A DNA stretch of 64,000 nt from Pseudomonas triclosanedens (GCF_026686735.1 NZ_CP113432.1:806001-870000), one strand, 5' to 3'; counted from the first letter of the stretch, positions 37,519 to 47,095 are shown. Notes: a model not told the origin generated them from the sequence alone. Translations and numbers: made by a program.

Positions 37519-38913
37519 ATGACCTTCGCCTCCCTCGGCCTGATCGAACCTCTGCTGCGTGCCCTCGACGGCCTTGGCTATCGCACGCCAACGCCGGTCC
37601 AGGCCCAGGCCATTCCCGCGGTGCTCAAAGGCCGCGACCTGCTCGCCGCTGCGCAGACCGGAACCGGCAAGACCGCTGGCTTCGCCCTGCCGCTGCTACA
37701 GACGCTGCTGCAGGAAGGCCCGCAGGTGGCGAGCAACTCGATCCGCGCGCTGGTGCTGGTACCGACCCGCGAGCTGGCCGAGCAGGTGCATGAAAGTTTC
37801 CGCGCGTACGGCCAGCACCTGCCGTTGCGCACCGCCGTGGCTTACGGCGGGGTGAGCATCAACCCGCAGATGATGAAGCTGCGCAAGGGCGTCGACGTGC
37901 TGGTCGCGACGCCAGGCCGGCTGCTCGACCTGTACCGGCAGAACGCCCTGAAATTCGCCCAGTTGCAGGTGCTGGTACTGGACGAAGCCGACCGCATGCT
38001 CGACCTGGGGTTCGCCCGCGAGCTGGACGAGGTGTTTGCCGCGCTGCCCAAGCGCCGGCAGACCCTGCTGTTCTCCGCGACATTCTCCGATGCGATCCGC
38101 CAGATGGCGCGCAATCTCCTGCGTGATCCGGCAGCCATCGACGTGGCGCCGCGCAACACCGCCGCCAGAACGGTGAAGCAGCACCTGGTCACCGTGGACA
38201 AGAAGCGCAAGGCCGAACTGTTCCTGCACCTGCTGCGCGAACAGGGCTGGCGCCAGGCACTGGTGTTCGCCAAGACCCGCAAGGGTGTCGATGAACTGGT
38301 GGGCCTGTTGCAGGCCGAAGGCATCGCCGCCGACTCGATCCACGGCGACAAGCCGCAGCCGGCCCGCTTGCGTGCCTTGGCGCGGTTCAAGGCCGGCGAG
38401 GTGGATTTCCTGGTCGCCACCGACGTGGCGGCGCGCGGCCTGGACATCCAGGAGATGCCACTGGTGGTCAACTTCGACCTGCCCATCGTCCCCGAGGACT
38501 ATGTGCACCGCATCGGTCGTACTGGCCGTGCCGGCGCGAGCGGGCAGGCTATTTCGCTGGTCTGCGCGGACGAGGTTCAGCAACTGGCAGCCATCGAGAC
38601 ACTGATCGGCCAGACCCTGAAGCGCCACGAGGAAGATGGCTTCGAGGCCGAGCACCGCGTACCGACCACTGCGCCGGGCGGCCAGGTGCTGAAGAAGCCC
38701 AAGAAGCCCAAGAAGCCCAAGCAGCCCAAGGTTCCCGACGGCAAGCCGGGCAAGGTGCACCTGGGCTCGCTGCTGGACGACAAGCCGCAGGTGAAGGCGG
38801 TGCGCAAGGCACCCGGATTCGGCCTGGGCGGTGGCAAACCAGCAGGCGGAAAGCCCGCGGGCGGCAGGCCGGGCGCTGGCAAGCCGGCTGGCAGGAAGAA
38901 GCCGAGGGCCTGA
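37519..38913 (+). CDS. rhlE: DEAD-box RNA helicase, RhlE type
   Basis: 464 residues. Motifs: Q motif (TPVQAQAIP), I AQTGTGKT, Ia PTRELAEQ, II DEAD in LVLDEADRMLDLGF, III SATFS, V ARGLDI, VI HRIGRTGRAG. The C-terminal tail from about 385 is basic and repetitive: KKPKKPKKPKQPK followed by GGKPAGGKPAGGRPGAGKPAGRKKPRA, a likely RNA-binding extension. Start ATG 37519 (MTFASLGLIEPLLRAL) agrees with the family. RhlE acts in mRNA turnover and ribosome biogenesis. Confidence 0.93.
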   Translation: MTFASLGLIEPLLRALDGLGYRTPTPVQAQAIPAVLKGRDLLAAAQTGTGKTAGFALPLLQTLLQEGPQVASNSIRALVLVPTRELAEQVHESFRAYGQHLPLRTAVAYGGVSINPQMMKLRKGVDVLVATPGRLLDLYRQNALKFAQLQVLVLDEADRMLDLGFARELDEVFAALPKRRQTLLFSATFSDAIRQMARNLLRDPAAIDVAPRNTAARTVKQHLVTVDKKRKAELFLHLLREQGWRQALVFAKTRKGVDELVGLLQAEGIAADSIHGDKPQPARLRALARFKAGEVDFLVATDVAARGLDIQEMPLVVNFDLPIVPEDYVHRIGRTGRAGASGQAISLVCADEVQQLAAIETLIGQTLKRHEEDGFEAEHRVPTTAPGGQVLKKPKKPKKPKQPKVPDGKPGKVHLGSLLDDKPQVKAVRKAPGFGLGGGKPAGGKPAGGRPGAGKPAGRKKPRA

Positions 38914-39014
38914 ACGCGGCCCCGGGCGGGCCGCCATCGACGCAGGCGGCGCCATTTAAGGCTGCCGGGCGAGTCCAGGTGCCCGGCGATGCGGCGGCAA
39001 AGCCCGGATCGAAC

Positions 39015-39620
39015 TCACAGCGGGCGCTGCATGTAGCGATGATCGGCCACGCTGGGCAGATGAGAAGGCCGCTCGATCTGCACGCGAAAGCCGAGACGTT
39101 CATAGAGTGCCTGGGCCTTCGGATTGGCCGCCGAGACATCCAGCGCCGCCATCGATACCCCGGCGCGCCGGCCGCGTTGCAGCAGGTGATCGATCAACTG
39201 GCTGCCCAGCCCTTCGCCGCGCAGTTCCGGCGTGACACCCAGGTGCGCGAGGTACAGCGTGCGGCGTGGTGGAGGGCAGATGATGCGCTCCAGTTGCAGG
39301 CCGCGCCGGATGACCGGTAGCGAGCCGGCGCCGAAGAAGCCGAGGATCTGCCGGCTGGCCGCGAGCAGGTAGCCCAGGTTCTGCTCGCCGCCGAACACCG
39401 TGCCAGCCGCGACCACGCGGCCGTCCAGCTCACCGACCCAGTGCTGGCGCCAGCCGAACTGACCGCTGCCCTGTGCGAAGGCGTAGCGCAGGAAGTCCTG
39501 GGCGTTGTTGCGGCCGGGGCGGGCGAAGGCATAGTCGAATGCCTCGGGGCCGGAGCTGTAGATCAGCGGCACGGCGGCGTCGACATCGGCGGGGCGGGCG
39601 GGGCGGAAGGTCAGTGGCAT
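39015..39620 (-). CDS. GNAT-family N-acetyltransferase
   Basis: 201 residues. Acetyl-CoA site is in LAHLGVTPELRGEGLGSQLIDHLLQRGRRAG (motif A, R-x2-G-x-G-S), followed by MAALDVSAANPKAQALYERLGFRVQIE (motif B). N-terminal half (FRPARPADVDAAVPLIYSSGPEAFDYAF) is common in a Pseudomonas subgroup. Substrate unknown. Confidence 0.9.
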   Translation of the reverse strand: MPLTFRPARPADVDAAVPLIYSSGPEAFDYAFARPGRNNAQDFLRYAFAQGSGQFGWRQHWVGELDGRVVAAGTVFGGEQNLGYLLAASRQILGFFGAGSLPVIRRGLQLERIICPPPRRTLYLAHLGVTPELRGEGLGSQLIDHLLQRGRRAGVSMAALDVSAANPKAQALYERLGFRVQIERPSHLPSVADHRYMQRPL

Positions 39621-39679
39621 GCAGATGACTCCTGGGTGGGAGTCTGAAATCTAGCACTATGGTGCCATTTTGGCAGCGC

Positions 39680-40924
39680 TCAATCTCGCGCGCCTTGCAG
39701 CCAGCGCAGCGCCCCAAGGCCAGCCGCGCGCCCACAGGCGAAGCAGGCGGTGAGCAGGTAGCCGCCGGTTGGCGCTTCCCAGTCGAGCATTTCGCCGGCG
39801 CAGAACACGCCGGGCACGGCGTTCAGCATCAGGTGTTCGTCCAGTGCTTCGAAGCGCACGCCGCCGGCGCTGCTGATGGCTTCATCCAGTGGGCGCGGAC
39901 GCACGACACGCAACGGCAGCGCCTTGATTGTCGCGGCCAGGCGTGCCGGATCGGCGTAGTCCTCGGCATTGGACAGCTCGCGCAACAGCCCGGCGCGCAC
40001 ACCGTCCAGTCCGAGCCGGCCACGCAGATGGTTGGCCACGGACTTCGAGCCGCGTGGCTGGGCGATGGCCTTGGCCACCTGTTCCGGGCTGCGGCCGGGC
40101 AGCAGGTCCAGGTACAGCGTGGCGCTGCCGCTGGCATTGATGCGCTCGCGGAGTGCCGCGGACAGCGCGTAGATCAGGCTGCCCTCGATTCCCCCGGCGG
40201 TCACCACGAACTCGCCCTGGCGCGGCGCCTTGTCGTCCAGCGAGATGGCGACTGGCTTGACCGGCGAGCCGGCGAACTTGTCGCGGAAGAAATCGCTCCA
40301 GCCCTCCACCTCGAAGCCGCAGTTGGCGGGCTGCAACGGCGCGATGTCGACGCCGCGTTGCTGCAGCAGCGGCACCCATGCGCCGTCTGAGCCCAGGCGC
40401 TGCCAACTGCCGCCGCCGAGCGCGAGTACCAGCACGTCGGCGTTTACCCGCCGCTGCCCTTCGGGGCCATCGACCAGTACTGCGCCGTCGGCATCCCAGC
40501 CACGCCAGCGGTGCCGGGTATGCAGGACCACGCCGGTGTCGCGCAGGCGCTTGAGCCAGGCGCGCAATAGCGGGGCGGCCTTCATGTCAGTGGGAAACAC
40601 GCGGCCGGAGGTGCCGACGAAGGTGTCGATGCCCAGGCCGTGAATCCAGCTTCGCAGGGCCCGGCTGTCGAAGGCGTCGATCAGCGGCTCCAGGGTGCCG
40701 GCGCGCTCGCCGTAGCGCGACAGGAAGGGCTCGCGTTCTTCCGAGTGAGTGATGTTCATGCCGCCGACGCCGGCCAGCAGGAACTTGCGGCCAACCGAGG
40801 GCATGGCGTCGAACACCTCGACCCGGACGCCAGCGGCGGCCAGCACCTCCGCCGCCATCAGGCCGGCGGGGCCGCCACCGATGATGGCGGCGGAACGGGA
40901 AGCGAGCGGAGCGGCGTCGGGCAT
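39680..40924 (-). CDS. BaiN/HI0933-like FAD oxidoreductase (TIGR03862 type)
   Basis: 414 residues. FAD Rossmann motif IIGGGPAGLMAAEVLAAAGVRVEVFDAMPS at 14-43, then GRKFLLAGVGGMNITHSE, the hallmark of this family. The second FAD segment is VFCAGEMLDWEAPTGGYLLTACFACGRAAG near the C-terminus. No partner gene is adjacent. Physiological substrate unknown; BaiN acts on bile-acid intermediates, but that role is not expected here. The ATG at 40924 (MPDAAPLASRSAAI) is chosen over an upstream extension. Confidence 0.9.
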   Translation of the reverse strand: MPDAAPLASRSAAIIGGGPAGLMAAEVLAAAGVRVEVFDAMPSVGRKFLLAGVGGMNITHSEEREPFLSRYGERAGTLEPLIDAFDSRALRSWIHGLGIDTFVGTSGRVFPTDMKAAPLLRAWLKRLRDTGVVLHTRHRWRGWDADGAVLVDGPEGQRRVNADVLVLALGGGSWQRLGSDGAWVPLLQQRGVDIAPLQPANCGFEVEGWSDFFRDKFAGSPVKPVAISLDDKAPRQGEFVVTAGGIEGSLIYALSAALRERINASGSATLYLDLLPGRSPEQVAKAIAQPRGSKSVANHLRGRLGLDGVRAGLLRELSNAEDYADPARLAATIKALPLRVVRPRPLDEAISSAGGVRFEALDEHLMLNAVPGVFCAGEMLDWEAPTGGYLLTACFACGRAAGLGALRWLQGARD

Positions 40925-41126
40925 ATCGGTCGGTCTGGGGAAAGAAAATGGGGGCGTAATTCTAGCGCAGCGCCCGAGTTTGCCGGCGAGGGAATTTTCC
41001 ACCGGCTATCGGCGCGCCATCAGGGAGATCGGGTGGATTCGTACAGCTGAATAGGTACTTTCTGATATTGGTGAAAATGCCTATCCATCAGCATTTCCGG
41101 ACTTGGTTTTTCAGGCCGGAACGCTG

Positions 41127-41627
41127 ATGAAAGTTCGTGATTACCTCCGCTCCCATGAAGCCCTGTTGCGTGTCGAGGGTAGCGATACCCGTGTACGCGT
41201 GAGCGGGCTGGACATCGTTATACGCAGTATCCCCAGCGACAACATTCGCGCACTCCTGAACGAGGCGGTGGCGCACATGCTGGTTCGCCTGGAGAAGAAT
41301 CTCCGGCGCTCGCGGCTGAGGTTCGAGCAGAACAAGCTGGAACAGTTGTCCTTGCGCATCGCCCTGCACAACCTCTACATCTACACGGCCTGGGGGCGCT
41401 ACGTGAATATCTGGCGCGGCGGGCCGGGAGAGCTGCACGCCACCGAGTTGCTCAAGTGCCAGGTTCCTGAGCAGGTCATGCGCTATTGCCAGCGGCACTA
41501 CGAGCAGGACTCCCGCAAACGGGCCGCTGCGCTGCTGGGCTATTCGGAAAAGGAACTGGCGCGCTGGGAAGCGCAGCGCCTGCCGCTGCGGATGTGCATG
41601 AACAACTCGCGCTATCGGTCCAACTGA
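41127..41627 (+). CDS. Uncharacterised 166-residue protein
   Basis: Not recognised. Soluble and basic; the middle is helical and Leu/Arg-rich (NEAVAHMLVRLEKNLRRSRLRFEQNKLEQLSLRIALHNLYIYTAWG), suggesting a coiled coil or RNA/protein binding helix. The end KRAAALLGYSEKELARWEAQRLP could be a small helix-turn-helix-like unit. Two cysteines. The ATG at 41127 follows GGAACG; the upstream ATG 41103 lacks a site. The last 16 bases overlap the end of the HDAC-like gene on the other strand, and codon usage resembles neighbours, so it is likely a real gene. Divergent from the FAD oxidoreductase across an AT-rich gap. Confidence 0.65.
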   Translation: MKVRDYLRSHEALLRVEGSDTRVRVSGLDIVIRSIPSDNIRALLNEAVAHMLVRLEKNLRRSRLRFEQNKLEQLSLRIALHNLYIYTAWGRYVNIWRGGPGELHATELLKCQVPEQVMRYCQRHYEQDSRKRAAALLGYSEKELARWEAQRLPLRMCMNNSRYRSN

Positions 41628-42535
41628 AATTCGCGCGCGACCTTCGCGGCGCTGTAGTGCAGGATTCCGTGGCGCCGCGCGAGGGCGTGGCGGTCCTTGT
41701 CGTAGCCGCCACCGATGACGCCCACCACCGGGATGCCAGCACGCAGGCAGCGGCGGATGACGTGTTCATCCCGCGCGGCCAGTCCCGCATCGGTGAGCTG
41801 CAGATAGCCCAGGGCATCGTCCTTGTGCACATCGACGCCGGCGTCGTAGAGCACGATGTCCGGCTGGTACAGCGGCAGCAGGTAGTCCAGCGCTTCCTCG
41901 ACCACCTTCAGATACTCGGCATCGCCCAGGTGCAGCGGCAGGGGAATGTCCCAGTCGCTGTGGGCCTTGCGCGCCGGGAAGTTCTTCTCGCAGTGCAGCG
42001 ACACTGTGATCGCATCCGGCACGTTCTCCAGGATGCGCGCGGTACCGTCTCCCTGGTGCACGTCGCAGTCGAAGATCAGCACCCGCTGGGCCATGCCGCT
42101 TTCCAGCAGATAGAGGCTGATGACCGCCAGGTCGTTGAAGATGCAGAAGCCCGAGGCGTGATCATGGTGCGCATGGTGCGTACCGCCGGCCAGGTGGCAG
42201 GCCAGGCCGTGCCGCAGGGCGAGCTCGGCGCTCAGCAGTGAACCACCCACGGCACGCACCGTGCGCCGCGCAAGGGCTTCGCTCCAGGGCAGGCCGAGGC
42301 GCCGCAGTTCTTCGCGGCTCATATCGCCGTCGCAATAACGCTCGATGTAACCCCGGTCGTGGGCCAGGGCGAGGATATCCACAGGGCAGAGTTCCGGGCG
42401 CAGCAGGTCGGCATCGCTCGTCAATCCGCTGTCCACCAGATGGTCGCGCAGCAGGCGGAACTTCTCCATCGGGAAGCGATGATTGTCCGGGAACGGCGGG
42501 CTGTAGTCGTCGTGGTAGACCAGGGGCAGCGGCAT
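41612..42535 (-). CDS. Histone-deacetylase-family zinc hydrolase
   Basis: 307 residues, arginase/deacetylase fold. Charge-relay and zinc motifs: HHAHHDHASGFCIFNDLA, then DCDVHQGDGTA (zinc Asp and His) and YDAGVDVHKDD (zinc Asp); GVIGGGYDKD closes the site. Bacterial members deacetylate small amines or proteins (AcuC, acetylpolyamine amidohydrolases); the ~300-residue type here is closest to class IV-like proteins. Start MPLPLVYHDDY at 42535. Tail overlaps the unknown gene on the other strand. Confidence 0.9.
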   Translation of the reverse strand: MPLPLVYHDDYSPPFPDNHRFPMEKFRLLRDHLVDSGLTSDADLLRPELCPVDILALAHDRGYIERYCDGDMSREELRRLGLPWSEALARRTVRAVGGSLLSAELALRHGLACHLAGGTHHAHHDHASGFCIFNDLAVISLYLLESGMAQRVLIFDCDVHQGDGTARILENVPDAITVSLHCEKNFPARKAHSDWDIPLPLHLGDAEYLKVVEEALDYLLPLYQPDIVLYDAGVDVHKDDALGYLQLTDAGLAARDEHVIRRCLRAGIPVVGVIGGGYDKDRHALARRHGILHYSAAKVAREFQLDR

Positions 42536-42592
42536 GGCGTCGGTGTGGCGAGGAGATGGGCCACAGGGTACGTCGACGATGGGCGTGGACGA

Positions 42593-42622
42593 AAGGGCCG
42601 GCATTGCGCCGGCCCTTTTTGT
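42593..42622. terminator. Terminator hairpin between MFS and HDAC-like genes
   Basis: AAAGGGCCGGC and GCCGGCCCTTT pair around ATTGC, with T5 on the plus strand and a weaker T tract on the minus. It lies three bases past the MFS stop and so ends that transcript. Confidence 0.75.
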
Positions 42623-42624
42623 AT

Positions 42625-43833
42625 TCAGCTCTCGCTGGAGATCGCCGCATTGCGGCGCTCGCCGCGTCGGCTGGTGGCTACCGCGACCGACCACAGCACG
42701 AAGCCGCCGATGGCCAGCAGGCTGCCGACCCAGCCCGGTGAAGTCCAGCCGTAGCCGGCTGCCAGGGCGAGGCCGCCAAGGTACGGGCCGAGCGCGTTGG
42801 CGAAGTTGAACGCCGAGTGGTTCAGCGCCGCGGCCAGGCCCTGGGCGTCCTCGGCGACATCCATCAGTCGGGTCTGCAATACGGTGCCCAGGGCGCCGCC
42901 GAAGCCGACGAAGAACACGCAGATCGAGATGCTCCAGATATTTCCGGCGGTGAACGGGAAAATCGCCAGCACCACCGCGCTCCACACCAGCAGGCCGCCC
43001 GCCGTGGGCATCACGGCGCGGTCGGCGAGCACCGGGATGAACAGGTTGCCCAGGGTCATGCCGATACCGAACACCGCCATGACCAGCGGCACGATGCCTG
43101 GCGAAACCTGTGTGACCGCGCCGAGGATGTCGGCCAGGTAGGTGTAGACCGCGAACAGACCGCCGAAGCCGATGGCGCCGATGCCCAGCGTCAGCCAGAC
43201 CTGACCGCGCTTCAAGGCGCCCAGTTCGCGCAACGGGCTGGAGCCCGGCTCGGCTGGCGAGCAGGGCGCGAACAGGCGCACGCAGAACATGGTGGCGACG
43301 CCGAGGGCGGCAACCAGAGCGAAGCTCCAGCGCCAGCCCACCGCCTGGCTCAGCCAGTTGGCCAGCGGCACGCCGATGATGGTGGCGACCGTGAGGCCGA
43401 GGAACATCCGTCCGACCGCCACCGTACGCCGATGCGGCGGTACTACCGAGGCGGCGACCAGCGCGGCGATGCCGAAGTAGGCGCCGTGGGGCAGGCCGCT
43501 GATGAAGCGGAACAGCAGCATCCAGTGATAGGTCGGCGCCAGTGCGCTGAGGCCGTTGCCGATGGCGAATAGGCCCATCAGCAGTATCAGCAGGGTGCGG
43601 CGCGGCAGGCGTGCGCCGAGGGTTGCCAGCAGCGGTGCGCCGACCACCACGCCCAGGGCGTAGGCGCTGATCACGTGGCCGGCGGTCGGGGCGTCGATGC
43701 CCAGCGCCGGGGCGAAGTAGGGCAGCAGGCTCATGGTGGCGAATTCGGTGGTGCCGATGGCGAAGCCGCCGACGGCAAGCGCGAAAAGCACCAGGGCCGC
43801 ACCGCGTTGCGGTCCGGTGGTGGAGGTCGTCAT
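42625..43833 (-). CDS. MFS transporter, DHA1 (AraJ/YdhP-like) family
   Basis: 402 residues, twelve membrane helices. N-terminal FAIGTTEFATMSLLPYFAPALGI and the loop 2-3 motif LGARLPRRTLL; motif C-like GLTVATIIGVPLANWL in helix 5. These match the sugar-efflux / drug:H+ DHA1 subgroup. Substrate unknown. ATG 43833 begins MTTSTTGPQRGAALVLFALAVGG; the longer frame upstream is not supported. Divergent from the GNAT operon. Confidence 0.9.
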   Translation of the reverse strand: MTTSTTGPQRGAALVLFALAVGGFAIGTTEFATMSLLPYFAPALGIDAPTAGHVISAYALGVVVGAPLLATLGARLPRRTLLILLMGLFAIGNGLSALAPTYHWMLLFRFISGLPHGAYFGIAALVAASVVPPHRRTVAVGRMFLGLTVATIIGVPLANWLSQAVGWRWSFALVAALGVATMFCVRLFAPCSPAEPGSSPLRELGALKRGQVWLTLGIGAIGFGGLFAVYTYLADILGAVTQVSPGIVPLVMAVFGIGMTLGNLFIPVLADRAVMPTAGGLLVWSAVVLAIFPFTAGNIWSISICVFFVGFGGALGTVLQTRLMDVAEDAQGLAAALNHSAFNFANALGPYLGGLALAAGYGWTSPGWVGSLLAIGGFVLWSVAVATSRRGERRNAAISSES

Positions 43834-44040
43834 TGGTTTTCCTTGGTCTTTTGAGGTGCGCCGTGCGGCGCGGCTGTCTGCTGGAGCACGGTCAAGGCAG
43901 TGACCGACAGCGAAGGTGCGACAAAAATACCAGAAGCGGAGCGTGCTGTGCTGAAACGATTGCGCGCCCGGACAGGCTGCAACGGCCGGATCGGGCAACG
44001 GGTATCATGGTTCCCTCCGACGAACTGCGACGGCGCGCCG

Positions 44041-44592
44041 ATGACTTTTCCCTGCCTGACCACCGAACGCCTGCTCCTGCGCCCCTGGCGTGCCGATGAC
44101 CTGCCGGCCTTCGCCGCGATGAACGCCGATCCCGAGGTGATGCGCCACTTCCCTGGCTGCATGAGCCGGGAGGAAAGCGACCTGCTGGCCGGCCGTATCC
44201 TCGTGCACGTCGACACCTACGGCTTCGGCCAATGGGTGATCGAACGCCGGGAGGACGGTGCCTTCATCGGCGTGCTCGGCCTGCAATGGATCCCTTTCGA
44301 GGCCTCGTTCACCCCGGCTGTTGAAATCGGCTGGCGTCTGCACGCCGCCTACTGGCGGCAGGGCTATGCGCTGGAGGCGGCGCGCGCGGCGCTGGGGTTC
44401 GCCTTCGAGACGCTGGCGCTGGACGAGGTCCTGGCGTTCACCGTGCCGGCCAACCTGCCGTCCCAGGGCTTGATGCAGCGGTTGGGGATGCGTCGGGATG
44501 TTCACGGGGACTTCGAGCATCCGAACCTGCCGGAAGGCCACGCGCTGCGGCCCCATGTGCTCTATCGACTGCGCCGGGAAGACTGGGCATGA
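44041..44592 (+). CDS. RimJ-like GNAT acetyltransferase
   Basis: 183 residues. Begins MTFPCLTTERLLLRPWRADDLPAFAAMNADPEVMRHFPG, the RimJ/RimL-type start; acetyl-CoA region EIGWRLHAAYWRQGYALEAARAALGFAF and NLPSQGLMQRLGMRRD. This type acetylates ribosomal N-termini or small molecules. Its stop overlaps the next start in ATGA, so it heads an overlapping operon. A longer frame from 43900 is rejected because the conserved start is here. Confidence 0.9.
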   Translation: MTFPCLTTERLLLRPWRADDLPAFAAMNADPEVMRHFPGCMSREESDLLAGRILVHVDTYGFGQWVIERREDGAFIGVLGLQWIPFEASFTPAVEIGWRLHAAYWRQGYALEAARAALGFAFETLALDEVLAFTVPANLPSQGLMQRLGMRRDVHGDFEHPNLPEGHALRPHVLYRLRREDWA

Positions 44593-46205
44593 ACCCGGTG
44601 GACGGCGTACGCGCCTACCATGAGCTCAGCCGGCATCTTCCCGAGCGCTTCGCTCCGGGGCCGGGCCGGCTCGACTGGGCGACCCAGCCGGCGCCCTTTC
44701 GCCGTTATGCCGGCGCGCGCTGCATCGAACTGCTGCATCGGCCGCAGGAGGAGTCGCCCGGCTACGACGACGTCTTCTCCGGCCCGCTCGGCAGTGCCGC
44801 GCCGATAGGCCTGGCCAGCGTTTCGCAACTGCTCTACGACAGCCTGGCGCTGTCGGCCTGGAAGGAGTCCCAGGGCAATCGCTGGGCGCTGCGGGTGAAT
44901 CCGTCGAGCGGCAATCTGCACCCGACCGAGGCCTATCTGCTGCTGCCCTCCGGGACTGTGGATAACGCTGCGCTGCTGGCGCACTACAGCGCTGATGAGC
45001 ATGTTCTGGAGATACGCGCCGAGCTGCCGGCAGAGTTGGCGGAGCAGTTCGACGCAGCCCTGCCTGCCGACGGCTGCCTGCTCGCGCTGGCCAGCATTCC
45101 CTGGCGCGAAGCCTGGAAGTACGGCGAGCGCGCCTATCGCTACTGCAATCATGACCTGGGCCACGCGCTGGCTTGCCTGAGCATCGCTGCCGCGATCCAG
45201 GGCTGGGACGTGCGTCTGTTGCGCGGTGTCGCCGAGGCACGGCTGGATGCAGTGTTCGGTCTCGATCGCGAAGGGTTCTGCGAGCAGGAGTGCGTGGATG
45301 CCTTGCTGTGGATCGGTCCGGCACAGGCCGCCGAGTTTCCCTTGCCCAGCGCGCTGCTCGACGGCCTCGCCGAACTGCCGTTGAGCGGCGCGCCCAACCG
45401 GCTGTCGCGCGAGTATCGTCACTGGCCGGAGCTGGAGCGGGTTCGGGCGATCTGCCGGGCTCCGGCGCTGCCCGCTGCCGGCTGGGCTGCCGGGCAGGCC
45501 GTGGAGCGCTCGTGCGAGCTCGAAAACCCTGGCCTGCCGCTGCGTCCGATCCTGCATCGCCGCCGCAGCGCGCAGTCGATGGATGGACGCAGCGGGATCC
45601 TGGCCGAGTTGCTGTATGCCTGGTTGCGCCGCCTGCTGCCGGAGCGTTCGCCGGTTCCTTTCGCCTGTAGCGGTGAGCCTGCGCGGGTCGATCTGCTGCT
45701 GTTCGTTCACCGTGTCCAGGGACTGGCACCGGGGCTCTATTGGCTGGGCCGCAGCGGTCGTGAGGCGGGTGGCCTGCGCGAGGACTTTCAGTGGCAGGCG
45801 GTCGCTGCGTCGGGTCTGCCGTTGTATCGCCTGCTGGAGGGAGATGCCCGCGGGCTGTCGGCCTTCCTGTCTTGCGGGCAGGACATCGCCAGCGACGGCT
45901 GCGTCGCCTTTGCCATGCTGGCCGATCTCGACGCCGCGCTGGCAGAGGGCGCCTGGACCTATCCGCGGCTGTACTGGGAGTGCGGGCAAATCGGCCAGTT
46001 GCTCTACCTGGAGGCTGAGGCGGCGGGGCTTTCCGGCACTGGCATCGGCTGCTATTTCGACCCGGCGGTAGAGCAATTGCTCGGCGATGGTTCGGACCGC
46101 CCGGTCAGCCTCTATCATTTCACCATTGGCCGCGCGGTATGGGACACTCGCCTGAGCAGCCTCCCCGCCTACCCGGCGCCGCGTCGCCCCCCATTCGAGC
46201 AGTAG
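44589..46205 (+). CDS. Tandem nitroreductase-fold protein (SagB/ThcOx-like)
   Basis: 538 residues with two nitroreductase-like halves. The first (about 65-245) has VNPSSGNLHPTEAYLLLP, the NxHPTEAY signature of SagB-type dehydrogenases, and YRYCNHDLGHALACLSIAAAIQGW. The second (about 315-520) has HRRRSAQSMDG, the FMN-binding Arg-Ser motif, GLAPGLYWL, and YWECGQIGQLLYLEAEAAGLSGTGIGCYF. SagB enzymes oxidise azolines in peptide natural products, but there is no YcaO or precursor gene here, so a different FMN oxidoreductase role is likely. Overlaps the GNAT gene by four bases and precedes tesB by 20. Confidence 0.85.
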   Translation: MNPVDGVRAYHELSRHLPERFAPGPGRLDWATQPAPFRRYAGARCIELLHRPQEESPGYDDVFSGPLGSAAPIGLASVSQLLYDSLALSAWKESQGNRWALRVNPSSGNLHPTEAYLLLPSGTVDNAALLAHYSADEHVLEIRAELPAELAEQFDAALPADGCLLALASIPWREAWKYGERAYRYCNHDLGHALACLSIAAAIQGWDVRLLRGVAEARLDAVFGLDREGFCEQECVDALLWIGPAQAAEFPLPSALLDGLAELPLSGAPNRLSREYRHWPELERVRAICRAPALPAAGWAAGQAVERSCELENPGLPLRPILHRRRSAQSMDGRSGILAELLYAWLRRLLPERSPVPFACSGEPARVDLLLFVHRVQGLAPGLYWLGRSGREAGGLREDFQWQAVAASGLPLYRLLEGDARGLSAFLSCGQDIASDGCVAFAMLADLDAALAEGAWTYPRLYWECGQIGQLLYLEAEAAGLSGTGIGCYFDPAVEQLLGDGSDRPVSLYHFTIGRAVWDTRLSSLPAYPAPRRPPFEQ

Positions 46206-46225
46206 AGTTTCTTCGAGGAAAGCGC

Positions 46226-47095
46226 ATGACCCAGATTCTGGACAACCTGGTGGCTCTGTTGAGCCTGGAACCCATCGAGGAGAACCTGTTTCGCGGCATG
46301 AGCCAGGACCTCGGGTTCCGCCAGCTCTATGGCGGGCAGGTACTCGGGCAAGCGCTTTCGGCAGCCAGCCAGACGGTGGACCCGGCACGCCACGTACACT
46401 CGATGCACGGCTACTTCCTGCGTCCGGGCGATGCCAGCAAGCCCGTCGTCTACCAGGTCGATCGCGTGCGCGACGGCGGCACTTTCAGCACCCGCCGTGT
46501 CACCGCGATCCAGAAGGGCCAGCCGATCTTCGCCCTGAGCACCTCGTTCCAGTACGACGAGGAAGGCTTCCAGCACCAGATTCCGATGCCCGAGGTGGTC
46601 GGCCCGGAAAACCTGCCCACCGACCAGGAGCTCAAGCAGCGCAGCGCCGCGCAGTTCCCCGAACGCATCCGCGACAAGCTGCTGTATCCCAAGCCCATCG
46701 AGATTCGCCCGGTCACCGAGAACGACCCGTACGACCCCGAAGTCGGCGAGCCGATCAAGTACCTCTGGCTGCGCGCCGACGGCAAGCTGCCGGACGTCCC
46801 GGCACTGCACAAATACCTGCTGGCCTATGCCTCCGATTTCGGCTTCCTCACCACCTCGCTGCTGCCTCACGGGCGTTCGGTGTGGCAGAAGGACATGCAG
46901 GTCGCCACCATCGATCATTCCGTGTGGTTCCACCGCGACCTGCGCGCGGACGAGTGGCTGCTCTACGCCATCGACAGCCCGTGGGCCGGCAACGGTCGCG
47001 GCTTCGTGCGCGGCAGCATCTTCAACCGCGATGGCCAACTGGTTGCCTCGGCGACCCAGGAAGGGCTGATCCGCAAGCGCGAGGACTGGGCGTGA
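46226..47095 (+). CDS. tesB: Acyl-CoA thioesterase II
   Basis: Hydrolyses medium- and long-chain acyl-CoA. 289 residues, double hot-dog fold as E. coli TesB (286). First half: FRQLYGGQVLGQALSAASQTV, HSMHGYFLRPGD; second half: DFGFLTTSLLPHG and ATIDHSVWFHRDLRADEWLLYAIDSPWAGNGRGFVRGSIF, with the catalytic Asp in IDHS. Start ATG 46226 behind GAGGAAAG. Its stop overlaps the next start in GTGA. Confidence 0.95.
   Translation: MTQILDNLVALLSLEPIEENLFRGMSQDLGFRQLYGGQVLGQALSAASQTVDPARHVHSMHGYFLRPGDASKPVVYQVDRVRDGGTFSTRRVTAIQKGQPIFALSTSFQYDEEGFQHQIPMPEVVGPENLPTDQELKQRSAAQFPERIRDKLLYPKPIEIRPVTENDPYDPEVGEPIKYLWLRADGKLPDVPALHKYLLAYASDFGFLTTSLLPHGRSVWQKDMQVATIDHSVWFHRDLRADEWLLYAIDSPWAGNGRGFVRGSIFNRDGQLVASATQEGLIRKREDWA

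Noticed and set aside
44589-46205. A RiPP azole-peptide cluster around the SagB-like gene
   Set aside because: No YcaO cyclodehydratase, precursor peptide or exporter gene is adjacent.
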